Position numbers and translations under genes: made by a program. Source: Bin75 sp965212135 (GTDB taxonomy: Bacteria > Nitrospirota > Nitrospiria > Nitrospirales > UBA8639). From it: DNA of 64,000 nucleotides. Below are positions 1-8,590 of this stretch, one piece after another. Every line of letters starts with the position of its first letter. Within the stretch, counting starts at the first letter, position 1. The stretch spans positions 372,001 through 436,000 of the forward strand of contig OZ243044.1 of assembly GCA_965212135.1 (NCBI GenBank), written 5' to 3'. A model generated the notes under the pieces. It saw only the letters and a program-made list of their open reading frames with translations. It was not told where the DNA came from and ran no database searches.

Positions 1-2
1 AT

Positions 3-416
3 GGCCGGGACGTCTTTGCGCCGGCGGCCGCCTGGCTGACGCGAGGCCAAACGCCGGGAGCGTATGGCCGTTTGGTGTCCGACTATCACACGCTGCGGAT
101 TCAAAAACCCGAGGTGCGAGACGGAACCCTGCATGGTCGCGTCGCCTACATTGATCATTTCGGCAACATTATGACCGACATCACGCCCGATGACATTCAC
201 GCCTTGCACCAGGCCGGCGGGCGACAACGCATTTCATTTGCCATAGGCGGCATGATCATTGATGATATCAAAACGCATTACGAGCAAGGCTCGTCCGAAA
301 AACCGGAGGCGCTGATTAACGGCAACGGTTATCTTGAAGTGTTTCTGAAAGAAACGAGCGCCGCGAACCGACTGGGGGTTACGGTCGGCACACCTCTTGA
401 AATAAAGCCACAATAA
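3..416 (+). CDS. SAM hydroxide adenosyltransferase (DUF62 family), C-terminal part
   Basis: The reading frame is open from base 3, so the gene enters from the left edge and its N-terminal half is missing. The first visible residues read GRDVFAPAAAWLTRG, the conserved end of the N-terminal domain of the SAM hydroxide adenosyltransferase / chlorinase-fluorinase fold (family formerly DUF62). The following ~110 residues (RVAYIDHFGNIMTDI and on) match the C-terminal beta-barrel domain of that family. The family members hydrolyse S-adenosylmethionine to adenosine and methionine. The halogenases are rare relatives, and nothing here argues for halogenation. An internal GTG at 72 is not a likely start because the motif upstream is clearly coding. 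The next gene begins 17 bp downstream. Confidence 0.85.
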   Translation, partial: GRDVFAPAAAWLTRGQTPGAYGRLVSDYHTLRIQKPEVRDGTLHGRVAYIDHFGNIMTDITPDDIHALHQAGGRQRISFAIGGMIIDDIKTHYEQGSSEKPEALINGNGYLEVFLKETSAANRLGVTVGTPLEIKPQ

Positions 417-433
417 GTAAATAAGAGGACGTC

Positions 434-778
434 ATGGCAAAAGTTTCGGTCATTCTGGTTGGTGTGGTTATCGTAGCCGTCGTGGGCTGGCCAGGCTGAT
501 CATTACTTGAATCCCGTTTTGCGGAAAACCCTTACGGACGGGAATGACAGGCAATGGCGGAGGTCTGCGGGACCATGCAGAAAGACGGCAAGCTGCCGGG
601 CATCGCGGCGGGAGAAAATAACGCGCTCACGTTCTCAAGCAAAGAAGTGGATTTTTTCAAAAAAGACGATGTCCGGTATCCGCTTCAAACCGACTGCCTG
701 GTTTCCCATGAAGGCAAAGAGACTGCGTGCACGTTCCGCAAAGAAACAACTGATGGCAGTTGGTCGTTTGTCAACTGA
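434..778 (+). pseudogene. Small membrane-anchored or secreted protein, broken by two compensating frameshifts
   Basis: An ATG at 434 opens a hydrophobic signal/anchor (MAKVSVILVGVVIVAVVGW) that hits TGA at 497. The same frame reopens from 548 and runs to TAA at 778 (AMAEVCGTMQKDGKL...). Between about 490 and 550 a different frame carries the sensible link ADHYLNPVLRKTLTDGNDR. One extra C near 489-490 and one missing base near 549-551 would join all three parts into one ~114-residue protein with an N-terminal membrane segment and two or three cysteines. I do not recognise the family. This is either a decaying gene or a pair of assembly errors. It sits 17 bp after the SAM hydrolase gene and may share its transcript. 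Confidence 0.5.
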
Positions 779-824
779 AATCAAAACAAACGAGAAAACC
801 CGTGGGAACCCGTCCGTGCGATGG

Positions 825-2243
825 TCATGCTCCCGCCCGGCCGGCATGGTGAGTCCGGTACGCGCTCCAACAGGCCGCCGCGAAAACATTGACCATTCGC
901 GTTAATTCCCGCTCCGACATGGTCAGCGGAGGAACCAGTACCGCAACGTTCCCTATCGGCCGAATGAGAAGCCCCCGACGACGACATTCCAGCGCCACGT
1001 GACGGCCCATGCGCGTGGAAAGGGGAAAGGGTTCACGGGTGTCTTTGTTTTTGACCAACTCAATGCCCGCCATCATGCCGCATTGGCGGACGTCTCCCAC
1101 GATCGGCACGTCGGCCAGGGCACACAGAAGCCGCTGAAACAACTTTGAACGTTTCTTGACCACGGCTAACGTTTTCTCTTTTTTGAAGATGTCAAGATTG
1201 GCCAGCGCCGCGGCGCAGCCAAGCGCATTGCCCGTATAGCTGTGACCATGAAAAAACGTTTTGAAGTCGTGGTATTCTCCAAGAAACGCCTCATAAATTT
1301 TTTCCGTGGCCAGCGTCGCTCCGAGCGGCAAATACCCCCCGGTGCACCCCTTGGCAAGACACAGCAAATCAGGCGTCACGTGTTCATGATCACAGGCAAA
1401 CATTTTGCCGGTTCGGCCAAAGCCCGTGGCGACCTCATCGGCAATCAGGAGCACGTTGTATCGTGCGCACAACGCTTGAACGCGTGAGAGATAACCCGGA
1501 GGTTGCGTGATCATGCCCGCCACCGCTTGCACCAGCGGTTCGACGATCACGCCGGCAATGGATTGCTGCCGTGTCATCAGAATTTCTTCCAGAGGGTCGA
1601 GACAGGCCGTTTTGCACGAGGGAAAGCGCAACTGAAGGGGGCAACGATAACAATAGGGGGCGGCAACCGATAATGTTGAAAAGAGAAGAGGCCGAAAGCG
1701 TTCCTGAAAGAGGGCCATGCCACCCACGCTCATGCTCCCTATGGTGTCGCCGTGGTAGGCGGCGTCCAACCGGACAAAGGCCGTTTTTTGTGTGTGCGGC
1801 GGATTCCGCTGCTGCCAGTATTGCAGGGCCATTTTCAGGGCCACTTCGACGGCCGTTGAGCCATCGTCCGAGTAAAACACGCGTGTCAGCCCTTTGGGGG
1901 CGACCTTGACGAGTTCCCTGGCCAGGGCAATAGAGGGCGGGCTGGCGGCGCCCAGCAGAGTACTGTGGGCAACTTTGCCGAGTTGGGTCCGAATGGCCTT
2001 GTCAATGGTGCGGTGCCGATGTCCGTGAAGATTGACCCAAATAGATGCGGTACCATCCAGGTATTTGTTGCCATGGGTATCGTAGAGATAAGAGCCTTTA
2101 GCTTTTTCTATGATGAGCGGGTCTTCCTGCGCCCATTCCCGCATCTGGGTAAACGGGTGCCAAAGATACCGTTTATCCCATTTTGAGAGTATTTTGGTTG
2201 AACGAATAGCCTTGTTTTTTTTAATAGTAACAAATTGTTTCAT
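825..2243 (-). CDS. bioA: Adenosylmethionine-8-amino-7-oxononanoate aminotransferase
   Basis: Class III PLP-dependent aminotransferase of biotin synthesis. It moves an amino group from S-adenosylmethionine to 7-keto-8-aminopelargonate to give 7,8-diaminopelargonate. The N-terminal KRYLWHPFTQM is the BioA hallmark. IADEVATGFGRTGKMFAC holds the cofactor-binding aspartate, and the lysine in LCLAKGCTGGYLPLGA is the expected Schiff-base residue. The length of 472 residues is slightly longer than usual because of an N-terminal stretch of about 20 residues. A start a little further in is possible. No other biotin gene lies in the window, so the pathway must be split on this chromosome. Confidence 0.93.
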   Translation of the reverse strand: MKQFVTIKKNKAIRSTKILSKWDKRYLWHPFTQMREWAQEDPLIIEKAKGSYLYDTHGNKYLDGTASIWVNLHGHRHRTIDKAIRTQLGKVAHSTLLGAASPPSIALARELVKVAPKGLTRVFYSDDGSTAVEVALKMALQYWQQRNPPHTQKTAFVRLDAAYHGDTIGSMSVGGMALFQERFRPLLFSTLSVAAPYCYRCPLQLRFPSCKTACLDPLEEILMTRQQSIAGVIVEPLVQAVAGMITQPPGYLSRVQALCARYNVLLIADEVATGFGRTGKMFACDHEHVTPDLLCLAKGCTGGYLPLGATLATEKIYEAFLGEYHDFKTFFHGHSYTGNALGCAAALANLDIFKKEKTLAVVKKRSKLFQRLLCALADVPIVGDVRQCGMMAGIELVKNKDTREPFPLSTRMGRHVALECRRRGLLIRPIGNVAVLVPPLTMSERELTRMVNVFAAACWSAYRTHHAGRAGA

Positions 2244-2476
2244 CGTTAAATTATTCTATCACTTTAGATTTAGAAAGACATGGGCCATTTCTCATATCTG
2301 ACCGTTCCATTCACGGATGAGGAGCAAGAACGGCAACACCGACAGCCATGACCGCGCACAACCCGGCGCCATATTTTCAGAATCCCGCGACCGCCGTATT
2401 CCGGGAGAAGGCTCGCGCAACAAGAGCGCGATGCGGCGCCACAGAAGCTGGGAAATTATAGAAGCGCATTCTTTCT

Positions 2477-2505
2477 TTGACAAGACGTGGGAACCTTCAT
2501 AAAAT
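2477..2505 (+). promoter_or_regulatory. Sigma-70-type promoter for the lepA operon
   Basis: TTGACA at 2477-2482, a 17-bp spacer, and TAAAAT at 2500-2505. Both boxes are close to consensus. The expected transcript start near 2512 leaves only ~14 nt before the lepA ATG at 2526. That rules against the upstream in-frame ATG at 2487, which lies inside the promoter. Confidence 0.7.
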
Positions 2506-2525
2506 CAACAGATTGTGATGACGTA

Positions 2526-4334
2526 ATGAACAGCCTTTCCGATATCCGCAACTTTTCCATCATTGCCCATATTGACCACGGAAAATCCACCCTCGCTGAC
2601 CGCTTTCTGGAGTTAACCGGAGCTATCACGCCAAGGGAATTTCGTGAGCAAATACTGGATGATATGGACTTGGAACGCGAGCGCGGCATTACTATTAAGG
2701 CGCGCGCCGTGACCACGTCTTACAAAGCGCATGACGGACACACGTATCAATTGAATCTTATCGACACCCCCGGACACGTGGACTTTACCTATGAGGTCTC
2801 GCGCAGTTTGGCGGCCTGCGAGGGAGCCTTGTTGCTGGTTGATGCCACACAGGGCGTGGAAGCCCAGACCATCGCCAATGTGTATCTCGCCATGGCCAAC
2901 AATCTCGTGATTCTTCCCGTGATTAACAAGATTGATCTGCCCAGCGCGGATATTGAAGGCGTGAAGCAGCAAATCGCCGAGGTCCTGGGCATGGACGGAG
3001 AAGAGACTCTCCTGGTCAGCGCAAAGCAGGGGATTGGGGTGGATGAAGTGCTGGATGCCGTGGTCCGGCGAATGCCTCCGCCCACCGGCGCCCTCAATGC
3101 CTCGCTCAAGGCGTTGATGTTTGATTCCTGGTTTGACAGCTATCAGGGCGCCATTGCGCTGGTTCGCATCGTTGATGGCATGGTCAGACCGGGTATGCCC
3201 ATCCAACTCATGTCAACACAACGAACATTCGACGTGTCGGAAGTCGGAATTTTCTCTCCGAAACGAACCAGAACCAACGAGTTGCGGGCCGGTGCGGTTG
3301 GCTACGTGGTCGCCGGCATGAAAGACGTCGCCGACACAAAAATCGGGGACACGCTGACCGAGGCCGCCCGACCGACAAACGTGCCGTTACCGGGCTATCG
3401 CGAGGCGAAACCCATGGTCTTCTGCGGGCTGTACACCATGGATCACTCGGATTATGAAGATCTTCGGGATTCGCTTGACAAGCTCCGCCTCAACGATTCC
3501 TCGTTTGTGTACGAACCGGAATCTTCGCTGGCGCTGGGTTTTGGCTTTCGTTGCGGGTTCCTGGGCCTGCTTCACATGGAAATTATTCGTGAACGCCTGC
3601 ATCGCGAGTATGGGTTGGAACTCATCAGCACCGCCCCAACCGTGATTTACCGGGTCAGGACGAAACAAGATGAAGTGCTGGCCATCGAAAATCCTTCCAA
3701 ATTTCCCGAGCCAGACGCCATCGCCGTCATGGAGGAGCCGTTTATCCAGGCCACGATCATTGCTCCGGAACGCTATGCCGGAAATATTCTGTCCCTCTGT
3801 CAGGAACGGCGGGGCACCCAAAAATCCATGCAGTATCTGGATACCACGCGAATCATGCTGGTCTATGAATTGCCCCTGAACGAAATGGTGCTGGATTTTT
3901 ACGACAAGTTAAAATCCCGGACCCAGGGCTACGCCTCGTTGGATTACGAGCTGACCGAATACCGGGAATCGGAGCTGGTCAAACTCGATCTGTTGCTGAA
4001 CGGCGAAACCATTGACGCGCTGTCGTTGATCGCGCACAAAGACAAGGCCTATCACCGAGGCCGTCAGTTGGCGGAAAAAATGAAAGAACTGATCCCCAGG
4101 CAGATGTTTGAGATCGCCATTCAGGCGGCAATCGGGAAACGCGTGATTGCGCGCGAGACGATTTCCGCCATCAAGAAAAACGTCACCGCGAAATGTTACG
4201 GGGGAGACATCACCCGAAAACGGAAACTCTGGGAGAAACAAAAAGAAGGGAAGAAGCGAATGAAACAGATCGGGCGGGTGGAAGTTCCCCAAGAAGCGTT
4301 TTTGGCGCTGCTGAAAGTCAAGGATGACGCATGA
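2526..4334 (+). CDS. lepA: Elongation factor 4 (LepA), back-translocating ribosomal GTPase
   Basis: Translational GTPase that acts on stalled ribosomes. The G1 motif AHIDHGKST lies near residue 10, DTPGHVDF (G3) near 80 and NKIDLP (G4) near 135. These are followed by EF-G-like domains and the LepA-specific C-terminal domain (KKNVTAKCYGGDITRKRKLW). With the ATG at 2526 the product is 602 residues, the normal family length. The longer in-frame ATG at 2487 falls within the promoter and was rejected. The stop codon overlaps the lepB start by 4 bp (ATGA), so lepA and lepB are translationally coupled, as in many bacteria. Confidence 0.97.
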   Translation: MNSLSDIRNFSIIAHIDHGKSTLADRFLELTGAITPREFREQILDDMDLERERGITIKARAVTTSYKAHDGHTYQLNLIDTPGHVDFTYEVSRSLAACEGALLLVDATQGVEAQTIANVYLAMANNLVILPVINKIDLPSADIEGVKQQIAEVLGMDGEETLLVSAKQGIGVDEVLDAVVRRMPPPTGALNASLKALMFDSWFDSYQGAIALVRIVDGMVRPGMPIQLMSTQRTFDVSEVGIFSPKRTRTNELRAGAVGYVVAGMKDVADTKIGDTLTEAARPTNVPLPGYREAKPMVFCGLYTMDHSDYEDLRDSLDKLRLNDSSFVYEPESSLALGFGFRCGFLGLLHMEIIRERLHREYGLELISTAPTVIYRVRTKQDEVLAIENPSKFPEPDAIAVMEEPFIQATIIAPERYAGNILSLCQERRGTQKSMQYLDTTRIMLVYELPLNEMVLDFYDKLKSRTQGYASLDYELTEYRESELVKLDLLLNGETIDALSLIAHKDKAYHRGRQLAEKMKELIPRQMFEIAIQAAIGKRVIARETISAIKKNVTAKCYGGDITRKRKLWEKQKEGKKRMKQIGRVEVPQEAFLALLKVKDDA

Positions 4335-5092
4335 GTGATTCCAAGTCGAACCCCGTCTCCCAACCGGATCCTTCCTCCACGGACGCCGATCTCACGTCCT
4401 CCGAAGAAGACGCCGGGCACAGTCGGACCATGCCGAAAAAGTCGCTCTGGCGGGAATACGCCGAAGCCATTCTGATCGCGGTGCTGCTGGCCTTGTTCAT
4501 TCGCGCGTTTGTCGTCCAGGCCTTCAAGATTCCGTCGGGGTCCATGATTCCCAGTTTGCTGATCGGCGATCATATTCTGGTCAATAAATTCGCCTATGGC
4601 CTGCAGCTTCCGGGGGATTGCGCGTTTGAGATCTCCTTTCCCCCGGTCACCTGCTATTCCTCCAATACGCTCATTGAATTTGACGAACCCGGGCGGGGAG
4701 ACGTCATCGTGTTTCGGTATCCGGAAGATGAACAGAAAGATTTTATCAAACGGATCATCGGCCTGCCCGGAGACACCATTCGCCTTCAAGACAAAACCGT
4801 CTATATCAACGGCCAACCGTTTCACGACAGCTCCTTCACCCAACGCGTGGACCCCGGCGTGATCGCCGGACGGATTAATCCCCGAGATAACTTTGAGCCT
4901 CGCACCGTTCCTGAACATTCCTATTTCGTCATGGGCGACAACCGCGACCAAAGCCTGGACAGCCGCTTTTGGGGATACGTGCAACGGCATAAAATCAAAG
5001 GCCGCGCGTTTCTCGTCTATTGGTCATGGAATCGCCACGGCGCCTGGACGGAACGGGTGCGGTGGAGCCGCATTGGTCAAAGCATTGAGTAA
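4331..5092 (+). CDS. lepB: Signal peptidase I
   Basis: Membrane-bound serine protease that removes signal peptides from exported proteins. A single membrane segment (about residues 45-62) is followed at once by PSGSMIPSL with the catalytic Ser71. The general-base Lys140 lies in DFIKRIIGLPGD, and the box MGDNRDQSLDSRFWG is intact. The N-terminal ~38 residues are polar and acidic and should be cytoplasmic. It overlaps lepA by 4 bp and shares a TAATG junction with the next gene, so it is in the middle of an operon. Nothing seems missing. Length 253 residues. Confidence 0.97.
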   Translation: MSDSKSNPVSQPDPSSTDADLTSSEEDAGHSRTMPKKSLWREYAEAILIAVLLALFIRAFVVQAFKIPSGSMIPSLLIGDHILVNKFAYGLQLPGDCAFEISFPPVTCYSSNTLIEFDEPGRGDVIVFRYPEDEQKDFIKRIIGLPGDTIRLQDKTVYINGQPFHDSSFTQRVDPGVIAGRINPRDNFEPRTVPEHSYFVMGDNRDQSLDSRFWGYVQRHKIKGRAFLVYWSWNRHGAWTERVRWSRIGQSIE

Positions 5093-6165
5093 TGCGCGCG
5101 GGACAGCTTGTTGTGGCGTCTTTGCCGACTAAACGACCATCCTCTTCCCGGAGGAAGCCCCCCGGTCGCGTCACGCCGGCGACCGCGCCGGCGTCTCTGG
5201 CACGGTACCTGCGCCGGTTCTCCCGCAACAACGTGCTGGTCCTTGGCGACCTGATGATGGATCACTACATCTGGGGCGCGGTTAGCCGTATTTCTCCCGA
5301 AGCTCCCGTGCCCGTGGTACACGTGGAGCGGGAATCCCTGCAGCTCGGGGGAGCCGCCAATGTGTACGCGAATATTCTGTCCCTGGGAGGCCAGGCCCGG
5401 CTTTGCGGCATCGTCGGTTCCGACGACGCGGGGCACGCGCTACGCAAGGCCTTGCGCCTCGGAACCAGGCATCATGGGATTCTTGTGGACCCCACCCGGC
5501 CCACGACCAAAAAAACCAGGGTCGTGGCCCATCGCCAGCAAGTCATTCGGTACGACGTGGAACAACGTCACGCCATTCGCCCCGCGTTGACCAGGAAGAT
5601 CTTGCACTACGTGGAAACTCACCTTGCGTCCCTTTCCTGTATCGTGGTGTCTGATTATTGCAAAGGCGTCGTCACCCCTTCGCTGATGGCCCGGCTTGGA
5701 ACGCTGGCGCGTCAAAACGATATTCCAATCATCGTTGATCCCAAAGTCGAACATTTTCCCTATTACACCGGCGTCACCATCGTGACTCCCAATCATCTGG
5801 AGGCCGGGCAGGCCGCCGGCCGTGCGGCGCGCGACAATAAATCCATCCATGAGATCGGGCATCAATTGCGCAAGCAGCTTGGCTGTGAAGCCGTGCTGGT
5901 GACCAGAGGCGAGCGGGGGATCAGCCTGTGTGAAGCGACGGGACACAGCCGGCATATTCTGGCCATGGCTCGGGAAGTGTACGACGTCACGGGCGCCGGG
6001 GATACGTTGATCGGCGCCCTGGCCCTGGCCCTCAGCGCGGGAGCCTCCATCCGGGAAAGCGCAATCCTGGCCAACCATGCGGCCGGGGTTGCCGTCGGCA
6101 TGATCGGCACCGCGGCCATCACCAACGCGCAACTGCAAGAGGCTTTGTGTCGTGCCGGCCGCTAA
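5092..6165 (+). CDS. hldA: D-glycero-beta-D-manno-heptose-7-phosphate kinase (RfaE/HldE kinase domain only)
   Basis: Ribokinase/PfkB-family sugar kinase. It phosphorylates heptose-7-phosphate at C1 in the ADP-heptose branch of LPS core synthesis. Diagnostic stretches are LVLGDLMMDHYIWG at the N-terminus, the substrate loop SPEAPVPVV, LGGAANVYAN, and the C-terminal DVTGAGDTLIGALALAL with the catalytic aspartate of PfkB kinases. It has only the kinase half of the E. coli HldE fusion. The cytidylyl/adenylyl-transferase half is absent here and must be a separate gene elsewhere. The first ~35 residues are basic, proline-rich and not conserved, so the true start may be later. It overlaps lepB and kdsB. 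Confidence 0.9.
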   Translation: MRAGQLVVASLPTKRPSSSRRKPPGRVTPATAPASLARYLRRFSRNNVLVLGDLMMDHYIWGAVSRISPEAPVPVVHVERESLQLGGAANVYANILSLGGQARLCGIVGSDDAGHALRKALRLGTRHHGILVDPTRPTTKKTRVVAHRQQVIRYDVEQRHAIRPALTRKILHYVETHLASLSCIVVSDYCKGVVTPSLMARLGTLARQNDIPIIVDPKVEHFPYYTGVTIVTPNHLEAGQAAGRAARDNKSIHEIGHQLRKQLGCEAVLVTRGERGISLCEATGHSRHILAMAREVYDVTGAGDTLIGALALALSAGASIRESAILANHAAGVAVGMIGTAAITNAQLQEALCRAGR

Positions 6166-6952
6166 CCCCAACGTGACGATCGTGATTCCGGCCCGGTATG
6201 CGTCCTCCAGATTTCCCGGCAAACCGTTGGCGCTGCTGGCCGGACAACCGTTGATCCGGCACGTCTATGCGCAAGCCGCACGGGTCCCGCACGTTGCCCG
6301 GGTGCTTGTGGCAACGGACGACGTGCGCATTCACGAGACCGTCCAACGGTTTGGCGGCCTTTCCACGATGATCACCGTTCCGTGCCGGACGGGGACTGAC
6401 CGGGTGGCCGAAGCGATCCGGCATGTTCCCTGCGACGTGGTCGTCAACCTCCAGGCCGATGAAATCCCGTTGTCCCCGGAGTTCGTCACGGATTTAATCA
6501 CTCCGTTTCTTGCCGGCGACGCGGAAATGGGCACCCTGTGTCGTCCGTTCAACAACCACGAGGAATGTGACCATCCTTCGGTCGTGAAGGTGGTGACGGA
6601 CCGGCGGGGAAAGGCGTTGTACTTTTCCCGAGCCCCCATTCCGCACATTCGAGATCAGACGCCCACGCTGCCGCCCTTTGCCTCTCTTCACGCAGGGGTG
6701 TATATTTTCCGCCGAGAAACCGTGCAGCGATTCGCCGCGCTGCCGAGCGGGGAGTTGGAACAGGCGGAAAAGCTCGAACAGTTGCGAGCGCTGGAACACG
6801 GGATTCCCATTCACGTGTGGGAAACCGCGCAGGCGTCGCTTCGGATTGATACGCCGGAGGATTTGGACGTGGCCAATGATTCGTGGGACGGACTCATGGC
6901 GGAACGGGAACACGCGGGAACGCCCGTGAAGGACATTGACCGCCATGGGTAA
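6152..6952 (+). CDS. kdsB: 3-deoxy-manno-octulosonate cytidylyltransferase
   Basis: Activates KDO as CMP-KDO, using CTP, for transfer to lipid A. The nucleotide-binding start VIPARYASSRFPGKPL, the ATDDVRI segment, NLQADEIPL, and the C-terminal IDTPEDLDVAN are all typical of KdsB. The start is a GTG at 6152, inside the last 14 bp of hldA. No ATG lies close enough upstream of the nucleotide-binding motif. It is followed by pyrG with an 8-bp overlap. The coupling is logical because CTP synthase makes the co-substrate. 266 residues, slightly longer than E. coli KdsB. Confidence 0.95.
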   Translation: MPAANPNVTIVIPARYASSRFPGKPLALLAGQPLIRHVYAQAARVPHVARVLVATDDVRIHETVQRFGGLSTMITVPCRTGTDRVAEAIRHVPCDVVVNLQADEIPLSPEFVTDLITPFLAGDAEMGTLCRPFNNHEECDHPSVVKVVTDRRGKALYFSRAPIPHIRDQTPTLPPFASLHAGVYIFRRETVQRFAALPSGELEQAEKLEQLRALEHGIPIHVWETAQASLRIDTPEDLDVANDSWDGLMAEREHAGTPVKDIDRHG

Positions 6953-8546
6953 ATTCATTTTTGTGACCGGCGGCGTGGTGTCCTCATTGGGCAAGGGGCT
7001 GGCGTCCGCGTCCATTGGGCATCTGCTGGAAAGTCGGGGGCTCACAATATCCTTTCTCAAACTCGATCCGTATATCAACGTTGATCCCGGCACCATGAGC
7101 CCCTATCAACATGGAGAAGTGTACGTCACGGACGATGGAGCGGAAACGGACCTTGATCTCGGCCATTATGAGCGGTTTACCAATTTGACGCTGTCGCAGA
7201 AAAATAATTGCACGACCGGGCGCATTTACGACTCGGTCATCAAAAAAGAACGCCGCGGCGATTATTTGGGGCAAACCGTCCAGGTCGTTCCGCATATCAC
7301 GGATGAAATTAAACAGATGATTGTCAACGTGGCGTATGGCACGGACGTGGTGATTGTGGAAATCGGGGGGACGGTCGGCGACATTGAAAGCCTGCCCTTC
7401 CTCGAAGCCATTCGACAAATGCCCTTTGACGTGGGCCGCGAAAACGTCCTGTATATTCACCTCACCCTCGTTCCGTTTATTGAAACCGCCGGAGAATTGA
7501 AGACCAAACCCACGCAACATTCCGTCAACAAACTTCGCGAAATCGGCATCCAGGCCAATATCCTGTTGTGCCGGACCGACCGGTTCCTGTCGCCGGAGGT
7601 CAAGGCAAAAATCGCTCTGTTTTGCAACGTGGATCAAGGCGCGGTGGTCACCGCAAAAAACGTGGATACCGTGTACGAAGTTCCCATCGTGCTCCGGAAA
7701 GAAGGACTTGATGAGCTGATCGTCCGCTTGTTGCGTTTGGAATCCGGTCCGCCCAACCTCCGTGATTGGGACGCCATGGTCCAAAAACTCAAACGCCCCA
7801 CCCATGAAGTCACCATTACCATGGTGGGAAAATACATGGGGTCCAAAGAGTCCTACAAAAGCCTGTCGGAGGCGCTCGTGCACGGCGGACTGTCCAACGA
7901 CGCCGGCATCAACATTCAATGGATCGAGTCCGAGACGCTCGAGCGAACCGGCGTGGAGCAATGCCTAAGCGCCGCCGACGGAATTTTGATTCCGGGCGGC
8001 TTCGGCACGCGAGGCATTGAAGGCAAAGTCGAGACGATTCGTTACGCCAGGGAAGCGGCCATTCCTTTTCTTGGACTCTGTTTGGGGATGCAATGCGCGG
8101 TGATTGAATGTGCCCGTCATCTCGCCGGACTGCACGGCGCCAACAGCGCCGAATTTGATTCAGACGCCGCCTACAAGGTGATTGATCTTCTTCCCGAACA
8201 ACGGACCGTGGAGAACAAAGGCGGGTCCATGCGGCTCGGCGCGTATCCCTGCCGTCTTCAGGAAGGCTCTCTTGCCCGGCGCATCTACGGAACCGGCGAG
8301 GTGTATGAACGCCACCGGCACCGTTACGAATTCAACAATGATTTCCGCGAACGGTTAACCGCAAACGGGTTGACGATCAGCGGCACGTCGCCGGATGGGC
8401 GACTTGTCGAAATGATTGAATTGAACGACCATCCCTGGTTTGTCGGGACCCAATTTCATCCTGAATATCATTCACGCCCTCATGCTCCTCATCCTGTGTT
8501 TCGCGCGTTCATTCAGGCGGCGCTGCAACGCAAAGTTGGCCTCTAA
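6945..8546 (+). CDS. pyrG: CTP synthase
   Basis: Amidates UTP to CTP with glutamine as nitrogen donor. The N-terminal synthase domain opens with KFIFVTGGVVSSLGKG (P-loop). It also carries the SPYQHGEVYVTDDGAETDLD segment and VEIGGTVGDIE. The C-terminal class I glutamine amidotransferase has the nucleophile in LGLCLGMQCAVIE and the His/Glu of FHPEYHSRP. The ATG at 6945 gives 533 residues and fits the family. A TTG three codons earlier is less likely. It lies between kdsB and kdsA, an arrangement common in Gram-negative bacteria where CTP feeds CMP-KDO synthesis. Confidence 0.97.
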   Translation: MGKFIFVTGGVVSSLGKGLASASIGHLLESRGLTISFLKLDPYINVDPGTMSPYQHGEVYVTDDGAETDLDLGHYERFTNLTLSQKNNCTTGRIYDSVIKKERRGDYLGQTVQVVPHITDEIKQMIVNVAYGTDVVIVEIGGTVGDIESLPFLEAIRQMPFDVGRENVLYIHLTLVPFIETAGELKTKPTQHSVNKLREIGIQANILLCRTDRFLSPEVKAKIALFCNVDQGAVVTAKNVDTVYEVPIVLRKEGLDELIVRLLRLESGPPNLRDWDAMVQKLKRPTHEVTITMVGKYMGSKESYKSLSEALVHGGLSNDAGINIQWIESETLERTGVEQCLSAADGILIPGGFGTRGIEGKVETIRYAREAAIPFLGLCLGMQCAVIECARHLAGLHGANSAEFDSDAAYKVIDLLPEQRTVENKGGSMRLGAYPCRLQEGSLARRIYGTGEVYERHRHRYEFNNDFRERLTANGLTISGTSPDGRLVEMIELNDHPWFVGTQFHPEYHSRPHAPHPVFRAFIQAALQRKVGL

Positions 8547-8553
8547 CGTTCAC

Positions 8554-8585
8554 GGCTTGCTCGCCGCTCTGCGGGAGAGCGAGCC
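8554..8585 (+). promoter_or_regulatory. Stem-loop between pyrG and kdsA
   Basis: GGCTTGCTC at 8554-8562 pairs with GAGCGAGCC at 8577-8585 (one G-U), and an inner CCGC/GCGG pair extends the stem. No T-run follows, so it is not a clear intrinsic terminator. A role in RNA processing or partial attenuation is possible. It sits just ahead of the kdsA start. Confidence 0.35.
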
Positions 8586-8590
8586 GATTC

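Noticed and set aside
1..416. SAM-dependent chlorinase or fluorinase
   Set aside because: The family is mostly SAM hydroxide adenosyltransferases. The halide-binding N-terminal part is outside the window, and nothing in the context suggests halogenation.
497..547. TGA codons at 497 and 545 as selenocysteine or other readthrough
   Set aside because: A pair of single-base frameshifts explains the sequence better: the other frame carries the missing link. No downstream stem-loop suited to a SECIS was seen.
8554..8585. Intrinsic terminator after pyrG
   Set aside because: A stem is present but there is no T-run, and kdsA follows at once in the same operon, so it is listed only as a stem-loop.
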